Assembly (NCBI RefSeq): GCF_037892425.1 | Contig: NZ_JBBKTT010000001.1 | Span: 4,154,001 to 4,218,000, forward strand | DNA length: 64,000 nt | Source of the DNA: Lacibacter sp. H375 | GTDB taxonomy: Bacteria; Bacteroidota; Bacteroidia; Chitinophagales; Chitinophagaceae | Direction: 5' to 3' | Shown here: positions 16,488-24,980 of the stretch, one piece after another | Layout of the letters: each line of letters opens with the position of its first letter | How positions within the stretch are numbered: position 1 is the stretch's first letter | The notes under the pieces: model-generated | Told to the model about the DNA's origin: nothing | Database searches by the model: none | The model's input: the letters and a program-made list of their open reading frames with translations, nothing else | Made by a program: the position numbers and the translations under genes

Positions 16488-17375
16488 ATGAATCAAACTT
16501 CAGCCATGCAATCAGCAGACACACAGAAAAATTATAAAGCGGCAGCCATCACCTTCGTGGTGCATGCGGTGTTGCTGGTTTTGTTTTTTGTGATCACCAT
16601 TGCCATGACGGGGCCAACACCTCCGGCAGTTGAAGAAGGCATTGAGGTTAATCTTGGTAATAGTGATATTGGTTTTGGCGATGTGCAACCATTGATCCCC
16701 GACGAACCTGCTCCTGAAGCCATTCCTGAAACAACCACTACACCTCCTCAACAACAAATTGCAGCAGCAGCAGTTGATGAAACTGAAAAAGAATTGAGTG
16801 AGCGTGATGAAGAAGATGCTCCTGAAGTAAATAAACCGTCTAAAGTAACCAAGCCAACCAAGGTTGTTCCAAAAGAAAATCCTCCTGTTGCAACTACGAA
16901 ACCTGCAACAACAACAGTTGTAAACCCTAAACCAGCTCCTCCTAAACCAAAAGCAGTTTATGGTGGTGGCACAGGTACAGGTGGAAATAATTCTGATACA
17001 TATAACAACAGCCGTAACCAGGGTATTGCCGGTGGAACAGGCGATCAGGGTAAAGCTGGTGGCAACCCCAACAGCGATAATTACAATGGCAATGGCGGCA
17101 CAGGTTCAGGTGGTGGACCACGAGTAACCAGCGGCAACCGTAAGATCATTAAATATTATTCATTCGCTGGTGATCTTGAAAAAGCAACGATCTATGCAGT
17201 GATCAAAGTATCGGCTGAAGGTCGTGGTACATTTGTACGTATTGGGCCACGTTCAACTTCAGTTAGCCAGGCATATGCAAATGCCATCATCGAATACCTG
17301 CGTAATATTCAGTTTGATAAAAGTGGACAAGAGTCTACTGTAACTGTGCAGTTCAATTTTAAAGTGAACGATTAA
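16488..17375 (+). CDS. TonB-like energy transducer protein
   Basis: 295 residues. One N-terminal membrane anchor (ITFVVHAVLLVLFFVITIAM) is followed by a long Pro/Glu/Lys/Thr-rich and Gly/Asn-rich periplasmic linker (about residues 50-215) and a compact C-terminal domain (ATIYAVIKVSAEGRGTF..AIIEYLRNIQFDKSG..VTVQFNFKV). The order anchor, proline-rich spacer, small domain is that of TonB or TolA. No ExbB, ExbD or TolQ/R gene lies within the window. The ATG at 16488 was preferred to 16443, which adds a short unlikely leader; 16506 is another option. Five bases separate it from the GldL-like small gene. Confidence 0.78.
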   Translation: MNQTSAMQSADTQKNYKAAAITFVVHAVLLVLFFVITIAMTGPTPPAVEEGIEVNLGNSDIGFGDVQPLIPDEPAPEAIPETTTTPPQQQIAAAAVDETEKELSERDEEDAPEVNKPSKVTKPTKVVPKENPPVATTKPATTTVVNPKPAPPKPKAVYGGGTGTGGNNSDTYNNSRNQGIAGGTGDQGKAGGNPNSDNYNGNGGTGSGGGPRVTSGNRKIIKYYSFAGDLEKATIYAVIKVSAEGRGTFVRIGPRSTSVSQAYANAIIEYLRNIQFDKSGQESTVTVQFNFKVND

Positions 17376-17380
17376 ACTAT

Positions 17381-17560
17381 ATGTTGAAACTATTCAAGTA
17401 CCCCTTACTTCTTTTCTTATGCGGATCACTTGTTACCATTTTTGGTGCGTGGTCAAAAATCCTTCACATGAGTTTTGCTGACATTCTTTTAACGGCCGGC
17501 ATGCTACTACAGGCAGTTGCTGTCGTATACGCAATGTACGTTTTGGTAAAGTCGAAGTAA
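17381..17560 (+). CDS. 59-residue GldL-like membrane protein
   Basis: A short gene directly after the TonB-like gene, read as MLKLFKYPLLLFLCGSLV.. and ending VYAMYVLVKSK. It has two hydrophobic helices around the motif GAWSKILHMSFADILLTAGM, which matches the G-x-x-x-K-I-L-H-x-x-x-A-D-x-x-L-x-x-G pattern of the N-terminal part of GldL, the inner-membrane motor protein of the gliding/T9SS machine. It lacks the long cytoplasmic domain of real GldL, so it is a family relative and not GldL itself. Its function is unknown. The 5-bp spacing implies translation with the TonB-like protein. Confidence 0.7.
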   Translation: MLKLFKYPLLLFLCGSLVTIFGAWSKILHMSFADILLTAGMLLQAVAVVYAMYVLVKSK

Positions 17561-17816
17561 CATAATCTTGCACTCACTAAACGCCATCATCTGTGATCGT
17601 AACGATGCGTTTTCTTTTTACTCCGTCTTATCGCACCAGAACCATCTCTCTTCATCCATCTATTTTACCATTTACGCATAAAAGATAAACAGAACATCCG
17701 TCTCGTATGTTTCCTACGTATGTTTATGCCGTAACCTTCGAACTTCTCCTAACAGCCAGCTGACACTGATCAAAACACCCTCAGTTATTATCTATTCCCT
17801 TTAAAAACGCAGGATC

Positions 17817-19157
17817 ATGAAGATGATTAGGTTATCGTTATTGTCTGATGCCATCAGCCGCATCAAAAAGATTGGTTACACAGAAGACCTTGATGGTTAC
17901 GCAGCCCGTCGCTTAGGCATTTTCAACACACTTAATTTTATAGGTTTACTTACAGGGATCATTATTCCATTAATAGCTATTCTTAACAATGGTTATTTAC
18001 CACTTATTGCTTGGGTTGTTGCAGCAGCGCCTGCATTTATTAGTTTGGTTGTATTGATTGCGAACTATTACCGTCGTTACAACTTTGCCATGCTTTGGTA
18101 TTTTATCTTGTATCCTGCCATTACTTCATTGGTGTACATGGATAGTATTGACGTGGGCATTGAATTATTCTTTATCCTCTATGCTGTATTCGGCGTTTTC
18201 TTTTTACAAAAGCTACGGTTGATATTATTAGCGATCAGCTTTTCACTCATCAGCTACTTTGCAGTATTTATAGTGGAGCAGAACTATGAATTTGTAATGC
18301 GGGACATCAACTATCCGTTCTATGTATTCAATCATGTTCTTTCAGTTGCTTTGATATTCATTGGCCTTTTCCTGATCAAAAAAGAAAACAAAGATTACCA
18401 GGCTGAGATATTAAACAGTAACGAAGAACTCTACCGTTATACACAGGAGATCGAAAAACAGAAAGAAGAACTGGCGGAGTTAAATAATCTGAAGTCGAAA
18501 TTATTTTCTGTGATCTCTCATGACTTGCGCACACCTCTCTATGGCTTACGTAACTTATTTAAAAGTGTGGAGCAATATGATCTACCGGCAGAAGAAATAA
18601 AAGTATTGATCCCTGATGTGGTAAAAGATCTTCATTACACAACCGACCTGATGGAGAATCTGTTGCAATGGGCCAAAAGCCAAATGAAAGGTGAATCAGT
18701 TTCGCCACAATTGATCGATATGAACAAACTCATCCAGGATGTGCAACAGGTTGTTCGTCTGCAGGCAGAAAATAAACAGGTTTACCTGAAAACAAAAGCA
18801 GAAAAACCCGTTTATATTTATGCGGATAAGGAAATGATTGAAGTGGTATTGCGCAACCTCATCAGCAATGCCATTAAATTCACACCAAAAGAAGGTGAAG
18901 TAATGATTGATGTAAAGGAAGATGAAGAACTGATAGAAGTGCTGGTGAGCGACACAGGCACAGGCATGAGTGAAGAAGCAAAGAATAAATTGTTTGGCGA
19001 TGAACATTTCAAAACAAAAGGAACTTCCAATGAATCAGGAACCGGTTTGGGATTGATGATCTGCAAAGAATTTCTCAAGAAAAACGGCGGCAATATTCAT
19101 GTAAAAAGCGAGTTGGGTAAAGGCAGCACATTTGCTTTTACATTACCACGTGCCTGA
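17817..19157 (+). CDS. Membrane sensor histidine kinase
   Basis: 446 residues. The N-terminal region (about 35-205) has six or so transmembrane helices resembling a 7TM-type sensor. A coiled linker follows (about 205-225), then the dimerisation/phosphoacceptor domain with His235 in SHDLRTPL. The ATPase domain has the N box NLISNAIKFTP, G1 DTGTGM and G2 GTGLGL. It senses through its membrane domain and phosphorylates a response regulator. No regulator gene is adjacent, so it is an orphan kinase here. The ligand is unknown. A 256-bp gap without recognised features precedes it. Confidence 0.92.
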   Translation: MKMIRLSLLSDAISRIKKIGYTEDLDGYAARRLGIFNTLNFIGLLTGIIIPLIAILNNGYLPLIAWVVAAAPAFISLVVLIANYYRRYNFAMLWYFILYPAITSLVYMDSIDVGIELFFILYAVFGVFFLQKLRLILLAISFSLISYFAVFIVEQNYEFVMRDINYPFYVFNHVLSVALIFIGLFLIKKENKDYQAEILNSNEELYRYTQEIEKQKEELAELNNLKSKLFSVISHDLRTPLYGLRNLFKSVEQYDLPAEEIKVLIPDVVKDLHYTTDLMENLLQWAKSQMKGESVSPQLIDMNKLIQDVQQVVRLQAENKQVYLKTKAEKPVYIYADKEMIEVVLRNLISNAIKFTPKEGEVMIDVKEDEELIEVLVSDTGTGMSEEAKNKLFGDEHFKTKGTSNESGTGLGLMICKEFLKKNGGNIHVKSELGKGSTFAFTLPRA

Positions 19158-19181
19158 TGTACAAACAGTGCATGCAACTTC

Positions 19182-19189
19182 TATCTTTG
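19182..19189 (+). promoter_or_regulatory. -7 promoter element (TATCTTTG) of folC
   Basis: Perfect TAnnTTTG box 4 nt before the folC ATG at 19194; the clearest example of the leaderless arrangement in this window. Confidence 0.7.
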
Positions 19190-19193
19190 CGAC

Positions 19194-20498
19194 ATGACTT
19201 ACCAGGAGACGATCGATTATCTCTTTACCCGGCTTCCCATGTTCAGCCGTATTGGTGCTGCTGCCATTAAGAAAGATCTGCATAACACCATTGCCTTGTG
19301 TGAAGCCTTGGATAATCCTTACAATCATTTTAAAAGCATTCATGTTGCCGGCACAAATGGAAAAGGTTCTGTAAGTCATATGTTGGCTGCTATCTTACAA
19401 ACAGCCGGTTACAAAACGGCTTTGTACACCTCTCCTCATCTGCACGATTTTCGAGAGCGTATTAAAGTGAATGGAGAAATGATCAGCGAACAATATGTGA
19501 TCGATTTCACCAAACGGGTACAACCATTGATCGATGAAATTGAACCTTCCTTTTTTGAGATCACCGTTGCTATGGCCTTTGAATATTTCAAACAACAGAA
19601 TGTAGATATTGCTGTGATTGAAGTGGGACTCGGCGGAAGATTGGATAGCACCAACATCATCACTCCTGAATTATCTATCATCACCAACATTGGTTGGGAT
19701 CATATGAATTTACTTGGCGATTCACTTGAAAAAATTGCCTATGAAAAAGCCGGGATCATTAAACAACATATTCCTGTTGTAGTTGGAGAAACATTACCAG
19801 AAACTAAACCGGTGTTTGAGCAGAAATCAAATGCAATGCAGGCTCCTTTACATTTTGCATACAATGAATTCAATGTAACCGGCAAAAAAACAATTGATCA
19901 CAAGTTGGTAGTTAATGTGGAAGAGCAGAAAACAAAAAGTCATTTTCAATACACTCTTGATTTACCCGGTGGTTATCAAACAAAAAACATTCTCACAGTT
20001 CTTTCATCTGTCCGTCAACTGCAGGAACAAGGCTGGGAAATTTCAGAAGAACATATCCAAACAGCCTTGGCAAAAAGCAAACAGATCAATGGCTTGCATG
20101 GCCGCTGGGAAGTTATTCATGAACAGCCAACTGTTGTGATTGATGTTGGACATAATGAAGATGGTGTAAAGCAAATTGTTACTCAGCTTGCTGAGAGCAA
20201 TTACAACAGGCTGCACATCATCATTGGTATGGTAAAAGATAAAGAAATTGAAAAGGTGTTGGGTTTATTGCCAACAGAGGCAACCTACTATTTTACAAAA
20301 GCACATATACCAAGAGCATTACCTGAAGCTGAGCTTCAATCGAAAGCATTTGCATTCGATCTCAAGGGAAAAACATTTGAAAACGTTAATGCAGCGATCA
20401 GCACTGCTTTGCAACATGCAAGAAAAGATGATTTGATCTTAGTTTGCGGAAGTGTATTTCTTGTTGGAGAAGTTGATGCAGGAGCGATAAGCAAATAG
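19194..20498 (+). CDS. folC: Bifunctional folylpolyglutamate synthase/dihydrofolate synthase
   Basis: 434 residues. FolC adds L-glutamate to dihydropteroate and to reduced folates with ATP. Visible features are the P-loop VAGTNGKGS (residues 51-59), TSPHLHDFRERI (substrate and omega-loop region), EVGLGGRLDSTN, the ITNIGWDHMNLLG Mur-ligase signature and the C-terminal Rossmann-like domain with VIDVGHNEDG and IIGMVKDK. The usual length is about 430 residues. The start is fixed by a -7 box 4 nt upstream. It converges on the NUDIX gene, 46 bp away. Confidence 0.95.
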   Translation: MTYQETIDYLFTRLPMFSRIGAAAIKKDLHNTIALCEALDNPYNHFKSIHVAGTNGKGSVSHMLAAILQTAGYKTALYTSPHLHDFRERIKVNGEMISEQYVIDFTKRVQPLIDEIEPSFFEITVAMAFEYFKQQNVDIAVIEVGLGGRLDSTNIITPELSIITNIGWDHMNLLGDSLEKIAYEKAGIIKQHIPVVVGETLPETKPVFEQKSNAMQAPLHFAYNEFNVTGKKTIDHKLVVNVEEQKTKSHFQYTLDLPGGYQTKNILTVLSSVRQLQEQGWEISEEHIQTALAKSKQINGLHGRWEVIHEQPTVVIDVGHNEDGVKQIVTQLAESNYNRLHIIIGMVKDKEIEKVLGLLPTEATYYFTKAHIPRALPEAELQSKAFAFDLKGKTFENVNAAISTALQHARKDDLILVCGSVFLVGEVDAGAISK

Positions 20499-20544
20499 GC
20501 AATTTTTCAAATCATAAATCCTACATCAGAGATCAGAGATCGCA

Positions 20545-21093
20545 TTAGAATTTAAGTTCTCCCAACTTTTCCAATGCATACATCAATGCTGTTACGTGCA
20601 TACTTTGGATGAACTTTTTTTCACGGATGAGTTGTTTTATTTCATCGATTGAAAAAAGCAATACTTCAATATCTTCTGCTTCATCCAATTGCTGTTCTTT
20701 TACCTTTACACCACCTGTTGCGAGGTACACATGCATGAGATTATTATTGGTGGAAGGATTGGCAGAAGTATTGCAGAGAAACTCGATCTTCTCAAACTCA
20801 TATCCTGTTTCTTCAAGCAGCTCACGTGCACAGGCTGCTTCATAATCAACGTCTGTTTTATCAACGCATCCTCCGGGAATTTCAAGAATGGTTTGACCTA
20901 ATGCATGACGGTACTGCTTCACCACTAGAACCTTATTCTCTTTTGTTAACGCAACAGCTGTCACCCAATCAGGAAATTCGTACACGTAGTATGGCTCAAT
21001 AACTTTTCCATCTGGCCGTTCGCATTTATCAACCCGAAGTGTAAGCCAGTTATCAGTAAAAAGATATTTTGAAGAAAGCGTTTTCCAGTTCAT
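20545..21093 (-). CDS. NUDIX hydrolase, ADP-ribose pyrophosphatase type
   Basis: 182 residues. The NUDIX box is GGCVDKTDVDYEAACARELLEETGY, cited here only as a region near residues 75-100: the RELLEETG part is intact, but the first glutamate of the GX5EX7REUXEEXGU consensus is replaced by V or D and the spacing is two residues longer. VVKQYRHALGQTILEIPGG upstream of the box is typical of ADP-sugar pyrophosphatases (hydrolysis of ADP-ribose to AMP and ribose 5-phosphate). The protein is soluble. It is flanked upstream by the GGTTCAT repeat array. Confidence 0.88.
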   Translation of the reverse strand: MNWKTLSSKYLFTDNWLTLRVDKCERPDGKVIEPYYVYEFPDWVTAVALTKENKVLVVKQYRHALGQTILEIPGGCVDKTDVDYEAACARELLEETGYEFEKIEFLCNTSANPSTNNNLMHVYLATGGVKVKEQQLDEAEDIEVLLFSIDEIKQLIREKKFIQSMHVTALMYALEKLGELKF

Positions 21094-21097
21094 GATT

Positions 21098-21170
21098 GGT
21101 TCATTGTTAAGGGTTCATTGTTCACCGTAAAACATGCTTCAAGCTATGAACCATCAGCTATGAACCATGA
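21098..21170. repeat. 14-bp-period repeat array with inverted halves (GGTTCAT type)
   Basis: GGTTCATTGTT occurs at 21098-21108 and 21112-21122. The second half has AGCTATGAACCAT at 21142-21154 and 21156-21168. Both direct pairs are spaced by 14 bp, and the halves are inverted (GGTTCAT against ATGAACC), so the block can fold into a hairpin. A related array lies on the other side of the YfiT-like gene. Confidence 0.7.
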
Positions 21171-21177
21171 ACTTTTC

Positions 21178-21699
21178 TCACCATCCTTTCCTCTCACGTA
21201 ATGAGGTAATATGCGCCACATGATGTTTACCATGCCATGCATACGTGCCCAGCAAATACCAAAGATCAAATTGCTTTTTTGATTGGGAATGAACATAAGT
21301 TCTCGTCCATTGTTCAGCAGTTAGGCTTGAAAACAAAGCATGCAACTTGGCATGAATTGTATGCAGCATCGTGAGGGATACATTAACAGGTAACAATATG
21401 TATTCAGCTGTTTCAGCCCATTTCACTTCATCATACCCCATCACAGTAGGGTTATCTTCTGTTAATGTAAACTTCAAACGACTTAATGCATTCAGATGAC
21501 TATCGCTTACATGATGCACCACCTGCCTCACTGTCCATCCGCCATCACGATAGGGAGTATTCAACTGTGCTTCATCTAAATTTTCAATGGCCTGTTCTAA
21601 CAATCCAGGCAAAAATTTAATATCAGCCAAACGTTCTTCTTTCAATGCTTCACTGAAAGGAGCTGGTTCGTATTCTCCAATGGGATAACGTAAATCCAT
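21178..21699 (-). CDS. YfiT/DinB-family putative metal-dependent transferase (bacillithiol-type)
   Basis: 173 residues. It opens with MDLRYPIGEYEPAPFSEALKEE, typical of the YfiT group of the DinB superfamily, and has the family's metal-binding histidines in RQVVHHVSDSH and GKHHVAHI. DinB-like four-helix proteins include bacillithiol and mycothiol S-transferases; the exact activity here is inferred. The ATG at 21699 was preferred to 21723, because the upstream codons lie at the edge of a repeat array. A YtxJ gene at 58.3 kb supports a bacillithiol-using host. The gene is bracketed by GGTTCAT repeat arrays. Confidence 0.85.
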   Translation of the reverse strand: MDLRYPIGEYEPAPFSEALKEERLADIKFLPGLLEQAIENLDEAQLNTPYRDGGWTVRQVVHHVSDSHLNALSRLKFTLTEDNPTVMGYDEVKWAETAEYILLPVNVSLTMLHTIHAKLHALFSSLTAEQWTRTYVHSQSKKQFDLWYLLGTYAWHGKHHVAHITSLRERKGW

Positions 21700-21717
21700 A
21701 ATAGTTGATTGTTGATG

Positions 21718-21774
21718 GTTCATCGTTCATGCAGATCTGCTCAACAAACAGCTAGCAACACTGAACTATGAACC
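21718..21774. repeat. GGTTCAT-type inverted repeat upstream of the YfiT-like gene
   Basis: GGTTCATCGTTCAT at 21718-21731 faces CTGAACTATGAACC at 21761-21774. It is related to the array at 21098-21170, so the YfiT-like gene is bracketed by both. Confidence 0.6.
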
Positions 21775-21779
21775 TTCGT

Positions 21780-22535
21780 TTATTTCTTAACTGGCTTTAC
21801 ATCCAGTAATTCCATTTCAAATATCAACGTAGCACCACCGGGAATCATTCCGCTGCCACGCTCACCATATCCATACTCACTTGGAATAAACAATTGCCAC
21901 TTACTGCCAACAGGCATCAATACCAATGTTTGTTTCCAGCCTTCAACTAACTGGTTTAACGGATAAACAATAGGTTGACCACGTCCGTAAGATTCATCAA
22001 ACACATTACCATCAAGCAGTGTTCCTTTGTAATGAGCAACAATGGTATCTTCCAGCAATGGTTTAATACCGGTACCCTGCGTGATGATTTTGTATTGAAC
22101 TCCGCTTGGCAATTCAACAACACCGGGTTGTTTTTTGTTTTCTGCCAGGAATTTTCTTCCTTCTTCTTTTACAGCAGCATTTTTCTTTGCCATATACTCC
22201 TGTAATTTTTGTTGTATAGTCATATTTGCAGTATTAGCATCCATTAATGGATTTGGATTATTTTTCAACGCATCAGCAATTCCTTTGTTCAACGCAACAT
22301 AGCTCATGTTCTCTATGCCCTGTGCCTGCATGTTACCGCCAATGTTTAAACCAATGGCATAACTTAAACTATCAAGTCCGTTACGAAGTAATGGCTTGGG
22401 TGCTGCCGGCTTAGCAGCAGGTTTAGTTGCTGGCTTTGTGGTGGTAGTTGTTTTTTTAACAGGTGGTTTTGTGCTTTGTGCAACACTTGCAACTGCAAAG
22501 GATAATAATAAAACTGTGAGAGATAGAATACGCAT
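21780..22535 (-). CDS. FKBP-type peptidyl-prolyl cis-trans isomerase, exported
   Basis: 251 residues. A signal peptide (RILSLTVLLLSFAVASVAQ) precedes a low-complexity Lys/Thr/Pro/Ala linker (about 22-50). The FKBP_N dimerisation region follows (LSYAIGLNIGGNMQAQGIE and a helix to about residue 135). The C-terminal FKBP domain shows GVQYKIITQGTG, VAHYKGTLLDGNVFDESY, PVGSKWQLFIPSEYGYGERG and MIPGGATLIFEMELLDV. It resembles FkpA/Mip periplasmic foldases that isomerise Xaa-Pro bonds. It is followed by the YfiT-like gene beyond the repeat array. Confidence 0.93.
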   Translation of the reverse strand: MRILSLTVLLLSFAVASVAQSTKPPVKKTTTTTKPATKPAAKPAAPKPLLRNGLDSLSYAIGLNIGGNMQAQGIENMSYVALNKGIADALKNNPNPLMDANTANMTIQQKLQEYMAKKNAAVKEEGRKFLAENKKQPGVVELPSGVQYKIITQGTGIKPLLEDTIVAHYKGTLLDGNVFDESYGRGQPIVYPLNQLVEGWKQTLVLMPVGSKWQLFIPSEYGYGERGSGMIPGGATLIFEMELLDVKPVKK

Positions 22536-22555
22536 GTGATTAATTGATTAAAAAA

Positions 22556-23317
22556 TTATTCGTCACGCAAGGCATGACCGGTTAATGAAATAAATACATC
22601 TTCTAAATTAGCCGCCTTCATTTGTTTTGGTCGTTCAAAGCCTGTTCCAAGCAATTGATCGATCAGTTTTGAAGGCGAATCCAACGCTACAATGTTTCCA
22701 CTGTCGATAATGGCAACACGGTCGCAAAGATATTCAGCTTCGTCCATGTAATGTGTGGTAATGATCACGGTTGTTCCTCTTGCCTGGATGTTACGCACCA
22801 GATCCCAAAGATTCCGTCTCGCCTGAGGATCAAGACCGGTTGTTGGTTCATCGAGAAAAACAATCTTGGGTTCGTTAATGAGTGTGGTAGCAACAGAGAA
22901 ACGTTGTTTCTGTCCGCCACTCAACTCTTTAAATTTTGCTTTGGCTTTTTCTTCGAGGTTCACTGTTTTCAGCAAGGCCATTGGGTCAACAGTGCGGTTG
23001 TACAATCCGCTGAAGAGCTGAATCAATTCAACCAATGTTAAGCCCGGATAATAACCTGAAGTTTGCAATTGCACACCAATGATCTGTTTAATATCATTCG
23101 CCTGTGTATCCAGATCAAATCCATTTACAGTTACAGTGCCACTTGTTTTTTGTCGCAAAGTTTCAATGATCTCAAGCGTCGTTGATTTACCAGCGCCGTT
23201 GGGGCCCAGCAAGCCAAATATCTCGCCTTCGTACACATCAAAGCTGATGCCTTTCACAGCTTTAAAGCTGCCGTAATTCTTCACTAAATTCCTGACCTCT
23301 ATAATTTTTTCCTGCAT
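22556..23317 (-). CDS. ABC transporter ATP-binding protein without adjacent permease
   Basis: 253 residues with Walker A GPNGAGKST, signature LSGGQKQR, Walker B KIVFLDEPTTGLDP and the switch His in VIITTHYMDEAE. It resembles DrrA/CcmA-type exporter ATPases, whose permeases are usually encoded beside them. Here the neighbours are FKBP downstream and a GNAT protein upstream, so the permease must be elsewhere or supplied in trans. The substrate is unknown. The gap to the GNAT gene is only 23 bp, so it may be co-transcribed with fbp and GNAT. Confidence 0.92.
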   Translation of the reverse strand: MQEKIIEVRNLVKNYGSFKAVKGISFDVYEGEIFGLLGPNGAGKSTTLEIIETLRQKTSGTVTVNGFDLDTQANDIKQIIGVQLQTSGYYPGLTLVELIQLFSGLYNRTVDPMALLKTVNLEEKAKAKFKELSGGQKQRFSVATTLINEPKIVFLDEPTTGLDPQARRNLWDLVRNIQARGTTVIITTHYMDEAEYLCDRVAIIDSGNIVALDSPSKLIDQLLGTGFERPKQMKAANLEDVFISLTGHALRDE

Positions 23318-23340
23318 CTTATTCGTAAGTAAGAGAAACT

Positions 23341-23808
23341 TTAGTTCGTGTGTTTTAAATTCAGTTCCATTTTAATATCAGCTGTCTCAAATGGCGAGTC
23401 TTTCATTTCAATATACTCAAAACCATATTTTTCATACAGCTTCAACGCATTCTTCAATTGATGGTTCGAAAACAATTCGATCTTCACAGCACTCAACTCT
23501 TCGGCTTTCTGCAAACAGCTTTCCAATAATAATTTACTGATGCCTTTGCCTTGCCACTGTTCGGTTACACTCATCTTCGCCAGTTCATATACATTGTGTC
23601 CTTCCGGAACTAATGCTGCTGTGCCAACAATTTCATCACCAGCCTTTGCTAAATAAATGGCACCACCTTTATCTAATATCGTTCCTTGTGGATCATTCAA
23701 CACAAGCATATCAGCTTCTTCACACAAATTGAACTTATCAAGCCATTCAAGATTTAATTGCCTGAAAGCATCATGCCACTCATCTCTGTATGAAATAATC
23801 TCAACCAT
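23341..23808 (-). CDS. GNAT family N-acetyltransferase
   Basis: 155 residues. The acetyl-CoA-binding motif is visible around EQWQGKGISKLLLESCLQKA (Q/R-x-x-G-x-G/A pattern), preceded by VYELAKMSVT and followed by ALKLYEKYGFEYIE. The acceptor is unknown. The start codon overlaps the stop of the fbp gene by one base (TAATG at 23806-23810), so translation is probably coupled to fructose-bisphosphatase. Confidence 0.9.
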   Translation of the reverse strand: MVEIISYRDEWHDAFRQLNLEWLDKFNLCEEADMLVLNDPQGTILDKGGAIYLAKAGDEIVGTAALVPEGHNVYELAKMSVTEQWQGKGISKLLLESCLQKAEELSAVKIELFSNHQLKNALKLYEKYGFEYIEMKDSPFETADIKMELNLKHTN

Positions 23809-24815
23809 TACTTATAATAGGTCTCCAGTTCATCCATCATATTCTTACTGCCAATGAACATGGGCACACGTTGATGCAGTTCTGTTGGCTGTACATCAAG
23901 GATTGGAATTTTTCCGTCAGTTGCTCTTCCTCCCGCCACTTCCATAATAAAAGCGAATGGATTGCACTCATAAGCCAAACGAAGTTTACCTCGTGGCCGG
24001 TCAACAGTGCCTGGATACATAAAGATGCCGCCTTTGATCAAACTCCTGTGCACATCGGCCACCATGCTGCCAATATAGCGTTGCGTGTACGGGCCTCCGT
24101 TAGTTTTATCTTTTTTCTGACAGGCATTGATGTATTCCTGCACTCCTTTTTCGTAACGGAAAAAATTACCGTGATTCACCGAATAAATATTTCCGTCAGG
24201 CGGGCATTTAATATCAGGATGACTCAAACAAAACTCACCAATGGATGGATCGAGTGTGAAACCATTCACACCTCTTCTTGTTGCATACACCATCATGGTA
24301 CTGCTTCCATAAACCATATAACCTGCTGCAACCTGGTTGCGTCCTGTTTGCAGAAAATCTGCTTTAGTACAAGGCTTTCCTCTTTCGCTCACACGACGAT
24401 ACACGCTGAAGATTGTACCAATTGAAATGTTTACATCAATATTACCACTGCCATCAAGCGGATCAAACATCACCACATACTTTGCATTATTGCTTATCTC
24501 GTCATCAAACACAACAATATCATCCATCTCTTCACTACCAATACCTGCACAACTGATACCATGCTGCAACACTTTCATAAATTGCGTGTTTGCATAAATA
24601 TCCAGTTTCTTCACATCTTCCCCCTGCACATTAATACTACCATGATCGCCCAAAATATCTACAAGCCCGGCTTTATTCACTTCCACATTTACACGCTTCG
24701 CTGCAAGACCAAGATCACGAAGCAAACTACTTAACTCACCGGTTGCCTGTGGAAAGTTGCGTAGCTGCTGAATGGTAAACTCATCCAGCGTGGATACTCT
24801 TCTGTCTATACTCAT
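23808..24815 (-). CDS. fbp: Class I fructose-1,6-bisphosphatase
   Basis: 335 residues, the usual length. It hydrolyses fructose 1,6-bisphosphate to fructose 6-phosphate in gluconeogenesis. The metal-binding signature DPLDGSGNIDVNISIGTIF is near residues 117-135, GSEEMDD carries acidic metal ligands, and YIGSMVADVHRSLIKGGIFMYP and KLRLAYECNPFAFIMEVAGG are C-terminal landmarks. A minus-strand -7 element lies 29 nt upstream of the start. It is translationally coupled to the GNAT gene downstream. Confidence 0.96.
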   Translation of the reverse strand: MSIDRRVSTLDEFTIQQLRNFPQATGELSSLLRDLGLAAKRVNVEVNKAGLVDILGDHGSINVQGEDVKKLDIYANTQFMKVLQHGISCAGIGSEEMDDIVVFDDEISNNAKYVVMFDPLDGSGNIDVNISIGTIFSVYRRVSERGKPCTKADFLQTGRNQVAAGYMVYGSSTMMVYATRRGVNGFTLDPSIGEFCLSHPDIKCPPDGNIYSVNHGNFFRYEKGVQEYINACQKKDKTNGGPYTQRYIGSMVADVHRSLIKGGIFMYPGTVDRPRGKLRLAYECNPFAFIMEVAGGRATDGKIPILDVQPTELHQRVPMFIGSKNMMDELETYYK

Positions 24816-24844
24816 AAGGTTGTTTTAAGCGTTATCGTTGTAAG

Positions 24845-24852
24845 CAAAAGTA
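24845..24852 (-). promoter_or_regulatory. -7 promoter element (TACTTTTG) of fbp
   Basis: Minus-strand TAnnTTTG box 29 nt upstream of the fbp start. Confidence 0.55.
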
Positions 24853-24968
24853 AGGGTTTAAGGCAGATGAATTATCCTGCTGTGCGGCAAATAGCATCAC
24901 CTCTTGCCACGCTCGTTTCACAGTTCCGTTTTCATTGCATCAGTTAAAACACATCGTTTCGGTTTTGC

Positions 24969-24976
24969 TATCTTTA
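24969..24976 (+). promoter_or_regulatory. -7 promoter element (TATCTTTA) of the DUF456 gene
   Basis: Box 4 nt before the ATG at 24981, the same spacing as at folC and the EamA gene. Confidence 0.6.
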
Positions 24977-24980
24977 ATCA

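Noticed and set aside
21098-21170. Could the 14-bp-spaced repeats be a CRISPR array?
   Set aside because: Units are too short, with no unique spacers of the usual length and no cas genes in the window.
23871-24425. 184-codon frame antisense to fbp
   Set aside because: Composition is that of reversed coding DNA and the fbp motifs on the other strand are decisive.
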